Position numbers and translations under genes: made by a program
Shown here: in pieces, positions 1 to 10,086 of the stretch
How the letters are laid out: each line of letters opens with the position of its first letter
Numbering within the stretch: position 1 is the first letter of the stretch
NCBI RefSeq assembly: GCF_002105155.1
Contig: NW_019029067.1
Span: 1-64,000 of the forward strand
Reading direction: 5' to 3'
Length of the DNA: 64,000 bases
Source of the DNA: Lobosporangium transversale
Lineage: Eukaryota; Mortierellomycota; Mortierellomycetes; Mortierellales; Mortierellaceae
The notes under the pieces: model-generated
Database searches by the model: none
Told to the model about the DNA's origin: nothing
What the model saw: the letters and a program-made list of their open reading frames with translations, nothing else

Positions 1-546
1 CGTGCCTCGTGGCGTATTGTCTCTTCGATCGAGCAGAAGGAGGAGTCCAAAGGCTCAGAGGCACATGTTGCTATGATCAAGACCTACCGCGCCAAGATCG
101 AGGAGGAGCTTGCCGAGATCTGCCAGGATATCCTCAAGGTTTTGGAGGATCACTTGATCCCCAACGCCGAGTTGGGCGAGTCAAAGGTCTTCTATCACAA
201 GATGAAGGGTGATTATCACCGTTACTTGGCCGAGTTCGCCACCGGCGACAAGCGCAAGGATGCTTCTGACAAGTCTTTGGAGGCTTACAAGTCTGCCAGC
301 GACGTTGCCATCACTGAGCTCCCCCCTACTCACCCTATCCGCCTTGGATTGGCACTCAACTTCTCTGTCTTCTACTATGAGATCTTGAACTCCCCTGATC
401 GTGCTTGCCACTTGGCCAAACAGGCCTTCGATGATGCTATCGCCGAGTTGGATACCCTGAGCGAGGAGAGCTACAAGGATTCCACATTGATCATGCAACT
501 CTTGAGAGACAATTTGACCCTCTGGACCTCGGATATGCAAGAGGGT

Positions 547-580
<34 letters not shown>

Positions 581-853
581 CTTAATCTGTCTTGGTATCA
601 GAATCATAACTAACAATGTTTTATCTCTATTGTTTCTTTTTCGCTTTGCTTGCTCCTTTCATCGCCACCAACATCATGGACGACCACCTACACCTACGAA
701 TGAACAATGATTGTAATAATGGCATCAACTATTCCTATGGGACCTTTATCAATATCGTACTTTCAACGTTTCAATGGTCCCGAAATACCTATATTACTAC
801 TCTTTATAGCCCCCAGAGCTGATGCTGATGCTGAGCCTGCCCCCGAAGATTAG
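1..853 (+). CDS. 14-3-3 protein, 3' part (5' end outside window)
   Basis: Phosphoserine/threonine-binding adaptor that docks on phosphorylated client proteins in cytosol and nucleus. The reading frame is open from base 1 ([17 protein letters not shown]), so the start and first helices lie off the window. Family helices follow: the [15 protein letters not shown] region, the [20 protein letters not shown] groove segment, and [15 protein letters not shown]. Exons are 1-544 and 819-853. The intron 545-818 starts with gtaatt followed by a run of about 27 T. Splicing in phase 1 at the AG ending at 818 gives the acidic tail [11 protein letters not shown] and stop at 851-853, the usual variable 14-3-3 C-terminus. 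Identification is secure; the exact acceptor rests on the tail sequence. Confidence 0.95.
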
Positions 854-1030
854 AAAACACCTTTGTCGTATATCAACTTTTTCATCACACACCTATCCAT
901 TTGAATTCAAAAAAAAAAAAAAAAAAAAAATCTTTTACCAGTTCAGAATATGCTTGTGAAAAAACGATGACGTATTGTTCAATCAAGGATCGTAAATGCT
1001 ATTATCATGGTCAGACTTGTTCCTTCAAAC

Positions 1031-1061
<31 letters not shown>

Positions 1062-1462
1062 TCATTCCATTTTCAGCTCAGTCATTTCACGAGGTAATTC
1101 TACGGACATGGCATGGCAGCTAACAGGATCAGCTCCAAACCATCGTCGGACTAAAGATAAACTCTTGAACGCGTCTGGCAGGAATTTGGACAAAAACTGC
1201 CTCAGAAATGAGTGAAAGCATGCAAGTCGCCTTTTTTTTTTTTTCTTTGTAGTGGGAGGAATACGAGCCTCCAAATAGTGAGCGATCCGGGGTTGCTCAA
1301 CCAGCTTTCTGGAAACTTAATTAGATATCCAGCAATCCCATACCCATAGTAACCTCACACAAATGTGTTTGTACATTATGGCATAGGCGTTTTTCTTTTC
1401 TTTTCTTTTTTTTTAGAGTACGTAGTGAGTGTTTTGTTGTATGTAGTTTATTTTCTTGAATT
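854..1462. other. Spacer between 14-3-3 and zinc-knuckle genes
   Basis: No gene is supported. It holds the 14-3-3 3' end, an A run at about 909-930, a T run at about 1036-1062, and A/T-rich leader of the next gene. The short ORFs here are translations of the homopolymers. Confidence 0.6.
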
Positions 1463-2596
1463 ATGTCGTATCCAAGGAGAGGCTGTTTCAAATGTGGCAA
1501 TGGTAAGGATGGCAAGGATCAAAAAAGAGGAAAGGTCTCTTTGGAGTCTGGATCTTAATCCTTCTACTATTTATTATGGGCGCAATCGACGAACACTTTT
1601 GGACATCTTTTTCATGGATTACAAAAGATCGCTTACAGAGAACATTTTGTTCCGTGGTTTTTAGTTGGCCATTTTGCTAGCTCCTGTACAGAGCCAGAGC
1701 GGCTTTGCTACAACTGTAAATCTTCCGGCCATGAGTCTAACATGTGCCCTATGCCCCATACAGCAGAGTCGAAACAGTGTTACTCTTGCGGAGGAGGTTA
1801 GTCAGGTCTAAAAACACATTTACACAACCAGGAAACAATGTATTTTATTTTATTTTTTTTTATTTTTTTCAGTTCCAGTATGGGGATGAGCTTTTTGAAT
1901 CTAACAGTAGCATGTCTTGTACGAATGCTTTTTGATGGATCTTTTATTCCTAGTCGGGCATATTCAGGCCGATTGTCCTTCGATCAGGATTGCCCGCAAT
2001 GCTGGTGGGGTTGCTGGGCGTTGTTACAACTGCAAGATGTTTGTAAGTGAATAGGAAATATAAATATATTCTGTACACAATCTACAACGTCGAAAATCTG
2101 ACAAAAAAGTCTCTTTGCTTGTTATTCTCTTTTCTGATTGTTCTAGGGTCACATGGCGCGCAACTGCCCCAATCAATCTCACTTCAATGGGCCCTCTCCT
2201 CGCAATTTTGGTATGAATGGTGGCGGAGGTAGACGTTCCAGTAATCATAACAACCACAGCAACAATAGCAACCACCACAACTCTGCCAATGGAAGTGGTA
2301 ATAATTCTAGAGTTGGACGCGTTATCTGTTACAAATGTGGAGGGCCAAACCATTTCTCACGCGACTGCAAGGCAAGTGGAGTGAAGTGCTATAATTGTAA
2401 TAACTTTGGGCACTTGAGTAAGGATTGCCCTGAAGGACCTAAAGCTCAGGTTTGCTTCAAGTGCCAGCAGGAGGGCCACATTGTAAGTCGTATAAAAAAT
2501 GGAGTTTCTTGGATGTTTCACTGTTGGGGCATGGATCTAATAATTTTTTTTTTTTTTTTCCTTTTTTATCAGTCTCGCGATTGCATCCAAGCTTAA
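1463..2596 (+). CDS. CCHC zinc-knuckle protein, CNBP/Gis2/Byr3 type
   Basis: Single-stranded nucleic-acid-binding protein of the CNBP family, which acts in translation and mRNA control. Five exons: 1463-1502, 1665-1796, 1954-2042, 2147-2482, 2573-2596; all junctions are GT-AG and phases agree, giving 206 aa. Seven C-x2-C-x4-H-x4-C knuckles are visible: CFKCGNVGHFASSC, CYNCKSSGHESNMC, CYSCGGVGHIQADC, CYNCKMFGHMARNC, CYKCGGPNHFSRDC, CYNCNNFGHLSKDC, CFKCQQEGHISRDC. Knuckles 1, 3, 4 and 7 are each split by an intron, so no single ORF shows them. A Gly/Asn/Ser/His-rich linker separates knuckles 4 and 5, taking the place of the RGG box of animal CNBP. Short C-terminus IQA. Confidence 0.93.
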
Positions 2597-2952
2597 TCAC
2601 TGCACAAATTATCGTACAGCAAGACTTTTTGTACCCAATGATGGCTCGAATCATAGAAATAGCATAAGTAGTGTAATTAAATGAATGTTTTATGGCATGC
2701 TATAAAATACATAGTCCGTGAGGTATTTTCCTTCATATTACATAATATGGACAAAGGTTAATTGTTTAAGCAACAAGTATGGTTGCCATGAAGCTCAAAG
2801 TAGTAATAAGGTCATTCATCATCTCCAATCTGGCCTCTCTTTTTTTATAAATGGCTTTAATCGGGGAAAATAAATGAACTCAAAAACTCATAGATGAATC
2901 CTTGTTGTATATCCCGCTTTTGGTGGTTTGTTTGAGCTTTGTTTCATTTCCG
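2597..2952. other. Convergent 3' spacer
   Basis: About 350 nt between the zinc-knuckle gene (+) and the hypothetical membrane protein (-). AT-rich, with candidate polyadenylation signals on both strands; nothing else supported. Confidence 0.5.
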
Positions 2953-3675
2953 CTAACTTTCTTTTACAAATGCCTTCAGTACCCTCAAAAGTGAGTACCC
3001 TCGAGTGTTGAGAACCTCAAATAGTAAAATAAGCATGAGGTAGATGAGTCCCACTAGACAGCTAGACTGAAGCCGTAGGCCGCCCATCTGGTTTTCTCTA
3101 TCTAACCTGCACTCATCAAGAACAGTGCGGCTAAACGGTTCACAAAATCGGCCTCTCTACCTGAGCAAAAGCAGTACTTGACCGACCCATGGAATGATGG
3201 CGATGATGACTAGGACGGTCAGATCAGAGCTAACGCTACTAATACGACTGGATCTGTTGTTAATGCTCATATAGCCGGCAACATCATGTTTAGGAATCTA
3301 TCATACACGTATCCACGTAATTATTTTCATACAGCTTAGTTGTTGCACATCCTCCTGTCTATTGACCTCAAGTTGGGCAGAGATATTGGCAATAGCTCCA
3401 TTGGGCGTAATAAATTGTCGACTTGATGACAATCTCGGAGGTTTTTCAGACACCCCGGCTCCATTGCTGTTATTACCATCGTGGTTGTTTTTGTTACTGC
3501 TATTCCTGTATACGGACAGTATGAAGATGTTAGAATTGAAAGAGAGATAAGATGAGAGAGACTTGAACGGAATCAAAAATTCCTTCTTGAAGTTCCCGTT
3601 GATTGTTTCTGAAGACTGAGGTTGAGATTGTAAACTCATAGTAGGGGACAAGAATGACGATGATGATGGTACCAT
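2953..3675 (-). CDS. Hypothetical protein with two C-terminal membrane helices
   Basis: No family recognised. A spliced model on the minus strand is phase-consistent: exons 3675-3563, 3505-3367, 3297-3161, 3061-2953 (165 aa). The 69-nt intron 3366-3298 has an ACTAAGC branch-like motif. The 57-nt intron 3562-3506 has TTCTAAC but a weak gtctct donor; since 57 is a multiple of 3, retention would also keep the frame. Residues 1-100 are Ser/Asn-rich; then come two hydrophobic stretches, LTVLVIIAIIPWVGQVLLLL and LVGLIYLMLILLFEVLN, and a basic tail ending KAFVKES. A second possible start lies upstream (MNQYDIYRDMPHWWQQSFNF, near 3925), so the true N-terminus is uncertain. Exon phases and the helix pair argue for a real gene. 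Confidence 0.42.
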
Positions 3676-4203
3676 TGCTGTTGCTATGCCTTTTTAATAT
3701 TTTTCTACTTCTTCTTCTTCTTCTTCTTGCCCTTCATGATCAAGGTTATATCCGCCTTCTGTATCTTTCAGGCAGACGATATTGCATTACTGCTGATATT
3801 AATTTTAATGTGGTTGTTATTTGTTGTGGAGGTTTGTCAGCAAGTTTTCATGAACGTTGGTGGTTTGAAAAGTTGAAGGACTGCTGCCACCAATGTGGCA
3901 TATCACGGTATATATCATACTGGTTCATGATAGGAACCTTTTTTCTTGTCGGAGCCTGACTTCTATCAAGTGATGACATGCGTATGGCGCATTCGTTTAG
4001 AATTTATTTTATTGTAACATGTACTTTGACGTAACTTTAAGCCCTAACGGACATCGTCCAAAATGTTGATTTTGAAAAAGGGGGCGCATGAAAAGGAGAC
4101 TTAATTTTATAGACTTTATTAATTATGATTGTTTGTGAAGTTGTAAGTTTTTGGGTATATTTACAATGAAATGTAGCTAGCCATTTCGGAGGAAAATAAA
4201 ATC
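3676..4203. other. Spacer with (CTT)n microsatellite
   Basis: Contains a CTT repeat at about 3708-3728 and AT-rich sequence. The piece near 3850-3930 on the minus strand may be an upstream exon of the hypothetical membrane protein; otherwise no gene is seen. Confidence 0.4.
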
Positions 4204-5235
4204 TTATTGTGTCGTTCGTCTTGGTCCGAATGAAAACCGTCTACTTCCACTGCTACGCTGACGACCATGACCTCGGCCGTTACTCCGTCTAGACCATAGC
4301 TTACTGCCACGCCTACGATATGCAATGTCGCACTTGCACAGAGGGCAAGTCCGCTTGAGTTTTAGCCATTCATCTACGCACTCCTTGTGAAAAAAGTGAT
4401 CACATGGCAAATGTCGAAGCTCCTCCAAGTCTTCATAATCACATAAACAAATGGGACATGATGTCGAGATACGGAGGGCCAGCTCTCGTTCCTCTGGGCT
4501 TAAATGTTCCAGTGAAAGCATTTGAGTAGGGTGCTCATTCTCCTCTTCTTGTTCTTTCTCCTTTTCCTTATCCTGTTCTCGCCCTTGCTCTTGCTCTTGC
4601 TCTTGTGCTTGTTTGTGTTGTACCTCTACAGCAGGTTCAGTCGAAGGTTCCATCTCGATTACGACATTAGAGGACAATTCTTCCAGTCTTGTAGAATACG
4701 ATCCTATACCCTCATCAGATACAACAATACTTGGCATCGCGACTGTTTCAGGGTCTTTTACTGTCTGAGATAAGGGCTGCTGATGCTGTTGCTCCTGCTC
4801 CTGTGGGGTGATTGTTGGTTGTATACGTCTTGTAAACTTGGTTATTGGGATGTTATCGATCATTTCTGGTGTTGCGCCTTGCCATTGCATCACACGTGAC
4901 CCAACTCCAAACAGCTCAAGAACAGCAACAAGGCCATTAAGACAAAAGAGAACAAAGAACCAAAGAATCAGGAGCGCTGTCAAACAAAGGTAGCCAAGTA
5001 ATGATAGAACAAGGACCAAGTAAAAGAGACCTGGAGAAGTCTGGGCGCAATGTGATTGTGTTGTCAATAATGAGACTGAGAATAAGAGCAGGATCAAGGA
5101 TGCCCAGTTGATCATTGTTTTGTAGCTAAAAAAAAAAAAAAAAAAAAAAAGTATTGCATGCATAGGATAGTTTTTAGTTTCAGTTGAGTTACTTGAGCAG
5201 TTGTCACATTAAAGGAAAGACACATGTTGAATAGC

Positions 5236-5266
<31 letters not shown>

Positions 5267-6052
5267 TCGTACTGTGCACTACAAGCTCCACCCACGTCGC
5301 GAGGCAAGTCATGGGGTCGATCATAAAGGAACCGACGCAGTAACATTACTGAAATAGTGATGGCTCGTATAAGGTATAATGCCAAAAAAATGACAAGGTA
5401 GAAGCACTTTCCGAGATTTTTCCGTTCAATTACGGATACCGTGATGGTTGCTAAAACCTAATAAGGAGTGGAAAAGGGAGGCAAAAAAAGTTTATTCTCC
5501 TGTATGAGATTCACGTTTACAAGAGTCTTAGTTTGCCCATTGAATGTTTATTCATACCTCGACCATGGTGACCACAAGATAGTAGATCAACAGGATTTTA
5601 GAACTAGTGGAGAGATGATACCAGCCATTGACGAGTTCTGAATAGAGATCCATGCGTATCCGCCTAGCTTCAGCATTCTGCATTAAGGCAGCCGCGGTGG
5701 CGGCGACATGCTGGATGCTACCAGGACGAGATGAGAGTCGACTGTGGGTGCTGCCAGGGCGAGAAGAAAGTCGACTGTAGATGCTTGCAGTCTTTGTCTT
5801 GCCTGTGATAGTATTGACAGACAAACGTGAATTGGACAATGCAGGTGATGGAGGTCGTGATACGATCTCAGCTGCAGGAGCTGTTGGTATCCCTCCTGTT
5901 ATTGGTGTAGTTGTAGCTGTATGAGATGAGGGCGGTGGTTGGAGTAAAGATGGGTTTGGACTGCTATTGTTATGAGATTGAATGGTATTTGTCCCTGTAA
6001 CGCCCAAGGGCTTTTCTTCCATCTGCTCAAGTTGGTGTCCGTCTTTCTTCAT
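4204..6052 (-). CDS. RING-H2 multi-pass membrane protein, putative E3 ubiquitin ligase (paralog 1)
   Basis: Probable membrane-anchored ubiquitin ligase. Three exons on the minus strand: 6052-5558, 5457-5273, 5125-4204; introns in phase 0 and phase 2; 533 aa. Residues 1-145 are Ser/Pro/Thr-rich and cytosolic-looking, with two copies of RLSSRPGS. Hydrophobic helices: one at the end of exon 1 (KILLIYYLVVTMVE), one in exon 2 (CFYLVIFLALYLI), then several in exon 3 (WASLILLLFSVSLL, FYLVLVLSLLGYLCLTALLI). A Glu/Gln/Lys-rich stretch precedes the RING-H2 finger at about 450-491: C-x2-C-x14-C-x-H-x2-H-x2-C-x10-C-x2-C (SCPICLCDY ... TCPLCKCDI). The tail is Arg/Ser/Gly-rich. The poly-T runs before exon 3 are intron, so the apparent MHAILFFFF start is an artefact. 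Same exon layout as the gene at 30878-33305. Confidence 0.85.
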
Positions 6053-7956
6053 GGCTTCCCTCTATCTCTTTGAATTGCTGTGAAGGAGAAGAGAAAGGAA
6101 AGAGATGAGGGGAAGGTGGCGGGAAGATAGGAAGAATGGAGGGAATGAGGGTCGATTATGTGAGGATAGTTGTGCTTGGTGAGAGAAACGCACGGGAAAG
6201 AAAAAAAAGAGAAAAGAGAAATGCGAAACGATAAAGAATTAGATTATGAAATAGTAAAGAAAAACGTGAGCATTGGCTCAATAGCTTTGGGATTTTTGTA
6301 TTCCAGTGCAATGTTGTAATACGAAGTAAGTCATGTTTGTTGAGGTCTTGACGCAACCCAAATACTTGAATCAGGGCGAACTATCCATATTCAGAAATGC
6401 TTTTTGTTCCCTCCCTCTCCTTTGTGGCTGCTTTGTCATCCAAAGAATACGTCCGTGTGTGTATTTCATGCACTGTTCCCTCCGCCAAGTCATGGCAAGG
6501 CGTCTTTTCTCTTTGGCGGTGAAAAAAGAAGAGGATGAAGATAGCATTCAATAAGTCACTGTTCATTGATTCAAGCCGTCCTGCAATGAAGCTCCATTGC
6601 TGCGTATGCATCGACGGTTCATTTTTTGCCTAATCCATCAATCATCACCGTCATCATTATCTCAGATCGTCTTATGTTATACACCATTGTCTACTTTGGA
6701 ATTAAGGGTGATGATGCCTATCCAATCTTGGGAAGCTGCCTTCTATTTATGAATTAACGAATATGGCTTCATGAAGTCCGAATATGGAAAAGATTCAGTT
6801 GGCAAAGAGAAGCACCAGTGGGAAAGTCCAGGTTCGATGTCTGTGTGTTATGTTTCTGCTCGTCTCCTTGTCCTTTCTGCATCCCCTTCCACAAGGAAGA
6901 ACATGTCTGACCAATGAGAATAGGGGCTGAATTTAGTTTGTATAAAAGAGTGACAATTTTGCTTTTTTTCCACTTTGTTCTTTTCAACTCCAATTTTTTT
7001 TTTTTTCCCTTTTTTTCTCTCTACTTCATCGCACACGACATTTCCGTGTTACAACCCATTCTTACATTCACACACCTCACTTTTAATAAAGAGATTGCAT
7101 CCGCTTGCATTCATTTTACCAGGTAAGATCGCGTTTTCCTTGTATTTTTATTTTTTGATCCATTTGGTCAGAAAACAAAATAAAAGCTTCCATGGGCAAG
7201 GTGTCCTGTAGAATACAAAACGCCCATCAATGGGATTGGTGGCAAATCTTTTTCCAACACGGACAAATTACAGGATTCAATTTCATATTGGAATCGGTGG
7301 CTCATTTGACAGGGCAAACAGAATCCACCCTCATTGGACCCATTGGACTTCGCGTCATCCCTTGCTGATCAGGACACAAAAATAAAAAAAGCATAAAAAA
7401 AAAAGAGTGGTGGCGAAGTAAATAGGGAACGTGCTCATGTATGTGTTTATGTGTGGCCATTTATTAAGCGAGAGGTATAATCTAGAAACAGATGTAAATG
7501 ACATTCAAAGACTGGTTTGTTTTTTTTTTTGTACCCCTGGATTCATAAGATGACCAGACAGAATCTGGGCAACAATGAGAGGGAGGGATCTACTTTTGGG
7601 TCCTCAAAACGACCACACTTGAACCACACTTGGCACATAAAAGCCTCATACATATACTTTTACCACACCATTTTTTGTTTTATATTGCAGAGGCACCTTC
7701 TACTGATAATTTTATCTTGTGCTATATCTCAGTCTTTGTGTATTGCTTATAAGTTGTATGGGAGACTGTCAAGTCCTTTCCACTGTTTTATCTCCTTCTC
7801 CCTTTTTGGAAGGAAAAAAAAATTGTTATTAACTTTCTTTTCACTCTTTATCTCTTCAATGTTTTCTTATAGATCTTCATCTCTTTACCAACTCGTTAAG
7901 GTCAATTTTTTTTCGCTGTACATATATAATATTTAAAAAGAAAAAAAAAGAGCACT
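6053..7956. other. Divergent intergenic region with long leader of the G3BP-like gene
   Basis: 1.9 kb between the RING gene (-) and the G3BP-like gene (+). No ORF is credible. A possible non-coding first exon ends with CAG|gtaaga at 7120-7128, and an acceptor-like TATATTGCAG ends at 7690, so a 5' UTR intron of roughly 570 nt is plausible. 7760-7950 is T/C-rich, as expected before a start codon here. Confidence 0.45.
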
Positions 7957-9762
7957 ATGACTGCCGCCGCTGCAAACGCCCCAATTCCCGCAGAAAACTC
8001 TGCTCCCGCTGTCGCCTCTCACGAGGTTGGCATGATGTTTGTTCATGAGTATTACACTTTCTTGAACAAAGAGCCCAGCCGCCTGCACTGCTTCTACAAC
8101 AAAATGTCGACCATGAGCCATGGTACTCAGGGTGAAGATCCTTATGTCTGCCATGGCCAACAGGCAAGTCCAAAAACAAAAAACAAAAAAAAAAAAAAAT
8201 GGTTTTGATGCGAGACAAGGGATAGGATAGGCTGGGTCATGTGGGTGTTGGTATTAGGATTGGATCAAAGTTGATTTGTTTTTTCCTATTTGGAGAAAAA
8301 AAATGTCGCGTGTGCTAGACTCGTTTAAGCCAATGGTGATCAAAAGTATGTCTAACATGCATACTATTTTTTTTTTTTTTTTTTTTTCTCTCCATTACAT
8401 CAATAGGACATCCATGCTAAAATTCTTGAACTTGGTTTTGAAGACTGCAAGGTTCTGGTGACCAATGTCGACAGCCAGAGCTCTCTCAACGGTGGTATCA
8501 TGATCCAAGTTTTGGGTGAGATGTCTAACAAGGGTGGGCCTTCCCAAAAGTTTGTCCAAACCTTCTTCTTGGCTGAGCAGCCCAAGGGATACTATGTTTT
8601 GAACGACATTTTCCGTTACCTCAAGGAGGATAATGATGCGGAGTTCGAGAATGCTACTGAAAAAGTTGAAGCTGATGTTGGAGTTGTTGCTTCTGAACCT
8701 TCTGTTATCAAAGAGGAGAAGGAAGAGGAAGAGGAGAAAGAGCAGGAGGAGGTGGCGACGGACAAGGAAGAGGCGGTTGCATCTGTTGAGGCAGCCGTGC
8801 CTATTGAAACAGACGTCATTGAACAAGCTCATCCTCCTGTTGAGGAGGAAAAGGTTGAGGCTGTGGAAGAGAAGTCTCCCATTGTTGATGAGAAGAAAGT
8901 TGTTGAGGAAGAGAAGGTTACCGATGAAAAGAAGGCTGCCGAGGAGAAGAAGCCTTCTGAAAAGAGATCAGAGTACAAGAAGCATGACAGAAGGTCTGAT
9001 AAGAAAGATGGAAAGAAGGACGATAATAAGGAGGCTAAGAAGGATGCAAAGAAAGATGCCGACTTGTCTGAGAAGCCAAAAACCCCTGAGCCTTCTCAAG
9101 CAGAGGCAGCTCCATCTGCTCCTGCCACCGCTCCGGATACCGTTGCTTCAGATTCCGCCGTCTCAGAAGCTGTCGTCTCAGAAGCCGCAGAGCCTTCCAA
9201 GCCAGCAACCTGGGCAAAGCTTGCATCAGACGGCAGTAACCGCTGGGGAACTCATGTTGCTTCTGGAGCTAGAGGTTCTTCTTTCAATGTGTCTCGGCCC
9301 ACTCCCAAGCCACAGACATCTCAGCCTGTGAGCAGACCCCAAGGACAGAGATCAAACACTGGACGTGAGGAAACTCATGGAATCTATGTCAAGAACATTA
9401 CAGAGAAAATGACCATTGAGCAGCTGCGTGAAGCCTTCAGCAAGTTTGGCCCCGTCAAGAACTTTGAGCTGGCTCCCAAGAAGAATTGTGCCTATGTCGA
9501 TTTTGAGTCTGCAGAGGCAGTTCAGGCTGCGTTGAAGCAAAATCGTGTCAACATTGGTTCCGAAGTTGTGTTGGCAGAGGAACGTCGCCGCCCTGGCTAT
9601 CAAAACAACGGCCGTTCTTTCCATCATCAGAACGGAAACGGCCACCAAGGTCATCAGGGTCATCAAGGCAGCCACCGTGGCCGATCCACGCGTGGTGGTT
9701 TTCATGATCGCAAGCCTATTCAGAGGCATGACAAAACCGCCCCCGCCGTTGCTGTGAACTAA
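7957..9762 (+). CDS. G3BP-like protein (NTF2 domain + RRM)
   Basis: RNA-binding scaffold of the G3BP/Nxt3/Bre5 family, linked to stress granules and to ubiquitin protease cofactor activity. Exons 7957-8163 and 8407-9762, 520 aa. NTF2-like domain at about 18-150: HEVGMMFVHEYYTFLNKEPS, then across the junction GQQ|DIHAKILELGFEDCKVLV, ending YYVLNDIFRYL. The middle is a long Glu/Lys/Ala/Val-rich acidic-basic region. RRM at about 394-465 with RNP2 IYVKNI and RNP1-like KNCAYVDF. The tail is Gly/His/Arg-rich with a few RG motifs. Only a GC donor (CAG|gcaagt at 8164) preserves frame and the conserved GQQxIHA motif; the nearby GT gives the wrong phase. Stop at 9760-9762. Confidence 0.92.
8164..8406 (+). 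other. GC-AG intron
   Basis: Donor CAG|gcaagt, acceptor aatag|GAC. The donor matches the GC-AG consensus at every position except the C. It contains a T run at about 8371-8387 just upstream of the acceptor. Confidence 0.8.
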
Positions 9763-10086
9763 AGATCGAACAAATCGAAAGCAAAAAAAAAGAAAAAAAA
9801 AAAAAGAAAAAAAGAAAAAAAAAACATTGTACAATTCTCTTTTCCCCTTTCTGTTTATCATTCATGCATTCTTGTCGTTTACAAAAAAAAAAAGTGTTCG
9901 TTTAACGTTTGTTCGTGTACTTTTTTCATCTTTTTTTTTTTTTTTTTATTATTTTCATCTTTGTTTCCTTCTGCACAAAAAGAACTGCAGAAGTCATTGC
10001 ATATTTTTACTTATTCTCTCTTAAACCTGTACAAGACTTGTCACAATTAATAAACAAATGGGTAAAAAATTATTTGATGTGTGTTA
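9763..10086. other. Convergent 3' spacer, A- and T-rich
   Basis: Between the G3BP-like gene (+) and PSMD5 (-). Interrupted A runs at 9782-9826 and a T run at about 9930-9947; no gene. Confidence 0.55.

Noticed and set aside
181-540. Minus-strand ORF of 119 codons
   Set aside because: Antisense shadow of the conserved 14-3-3 exon.
5112-5324. Small ORF with poly-Phe
   Set aside because: Poly-T intron of RING paralog 1; exons on both sides join in phase without it.
8633-9331. Plus-strand ORF of 232 codons, Arg/Leu-rich
   Set aside because: Frame shadow of the Glu/Lys-rich part of the G3BP-like gene; composition follows from GAG/AAG codons.
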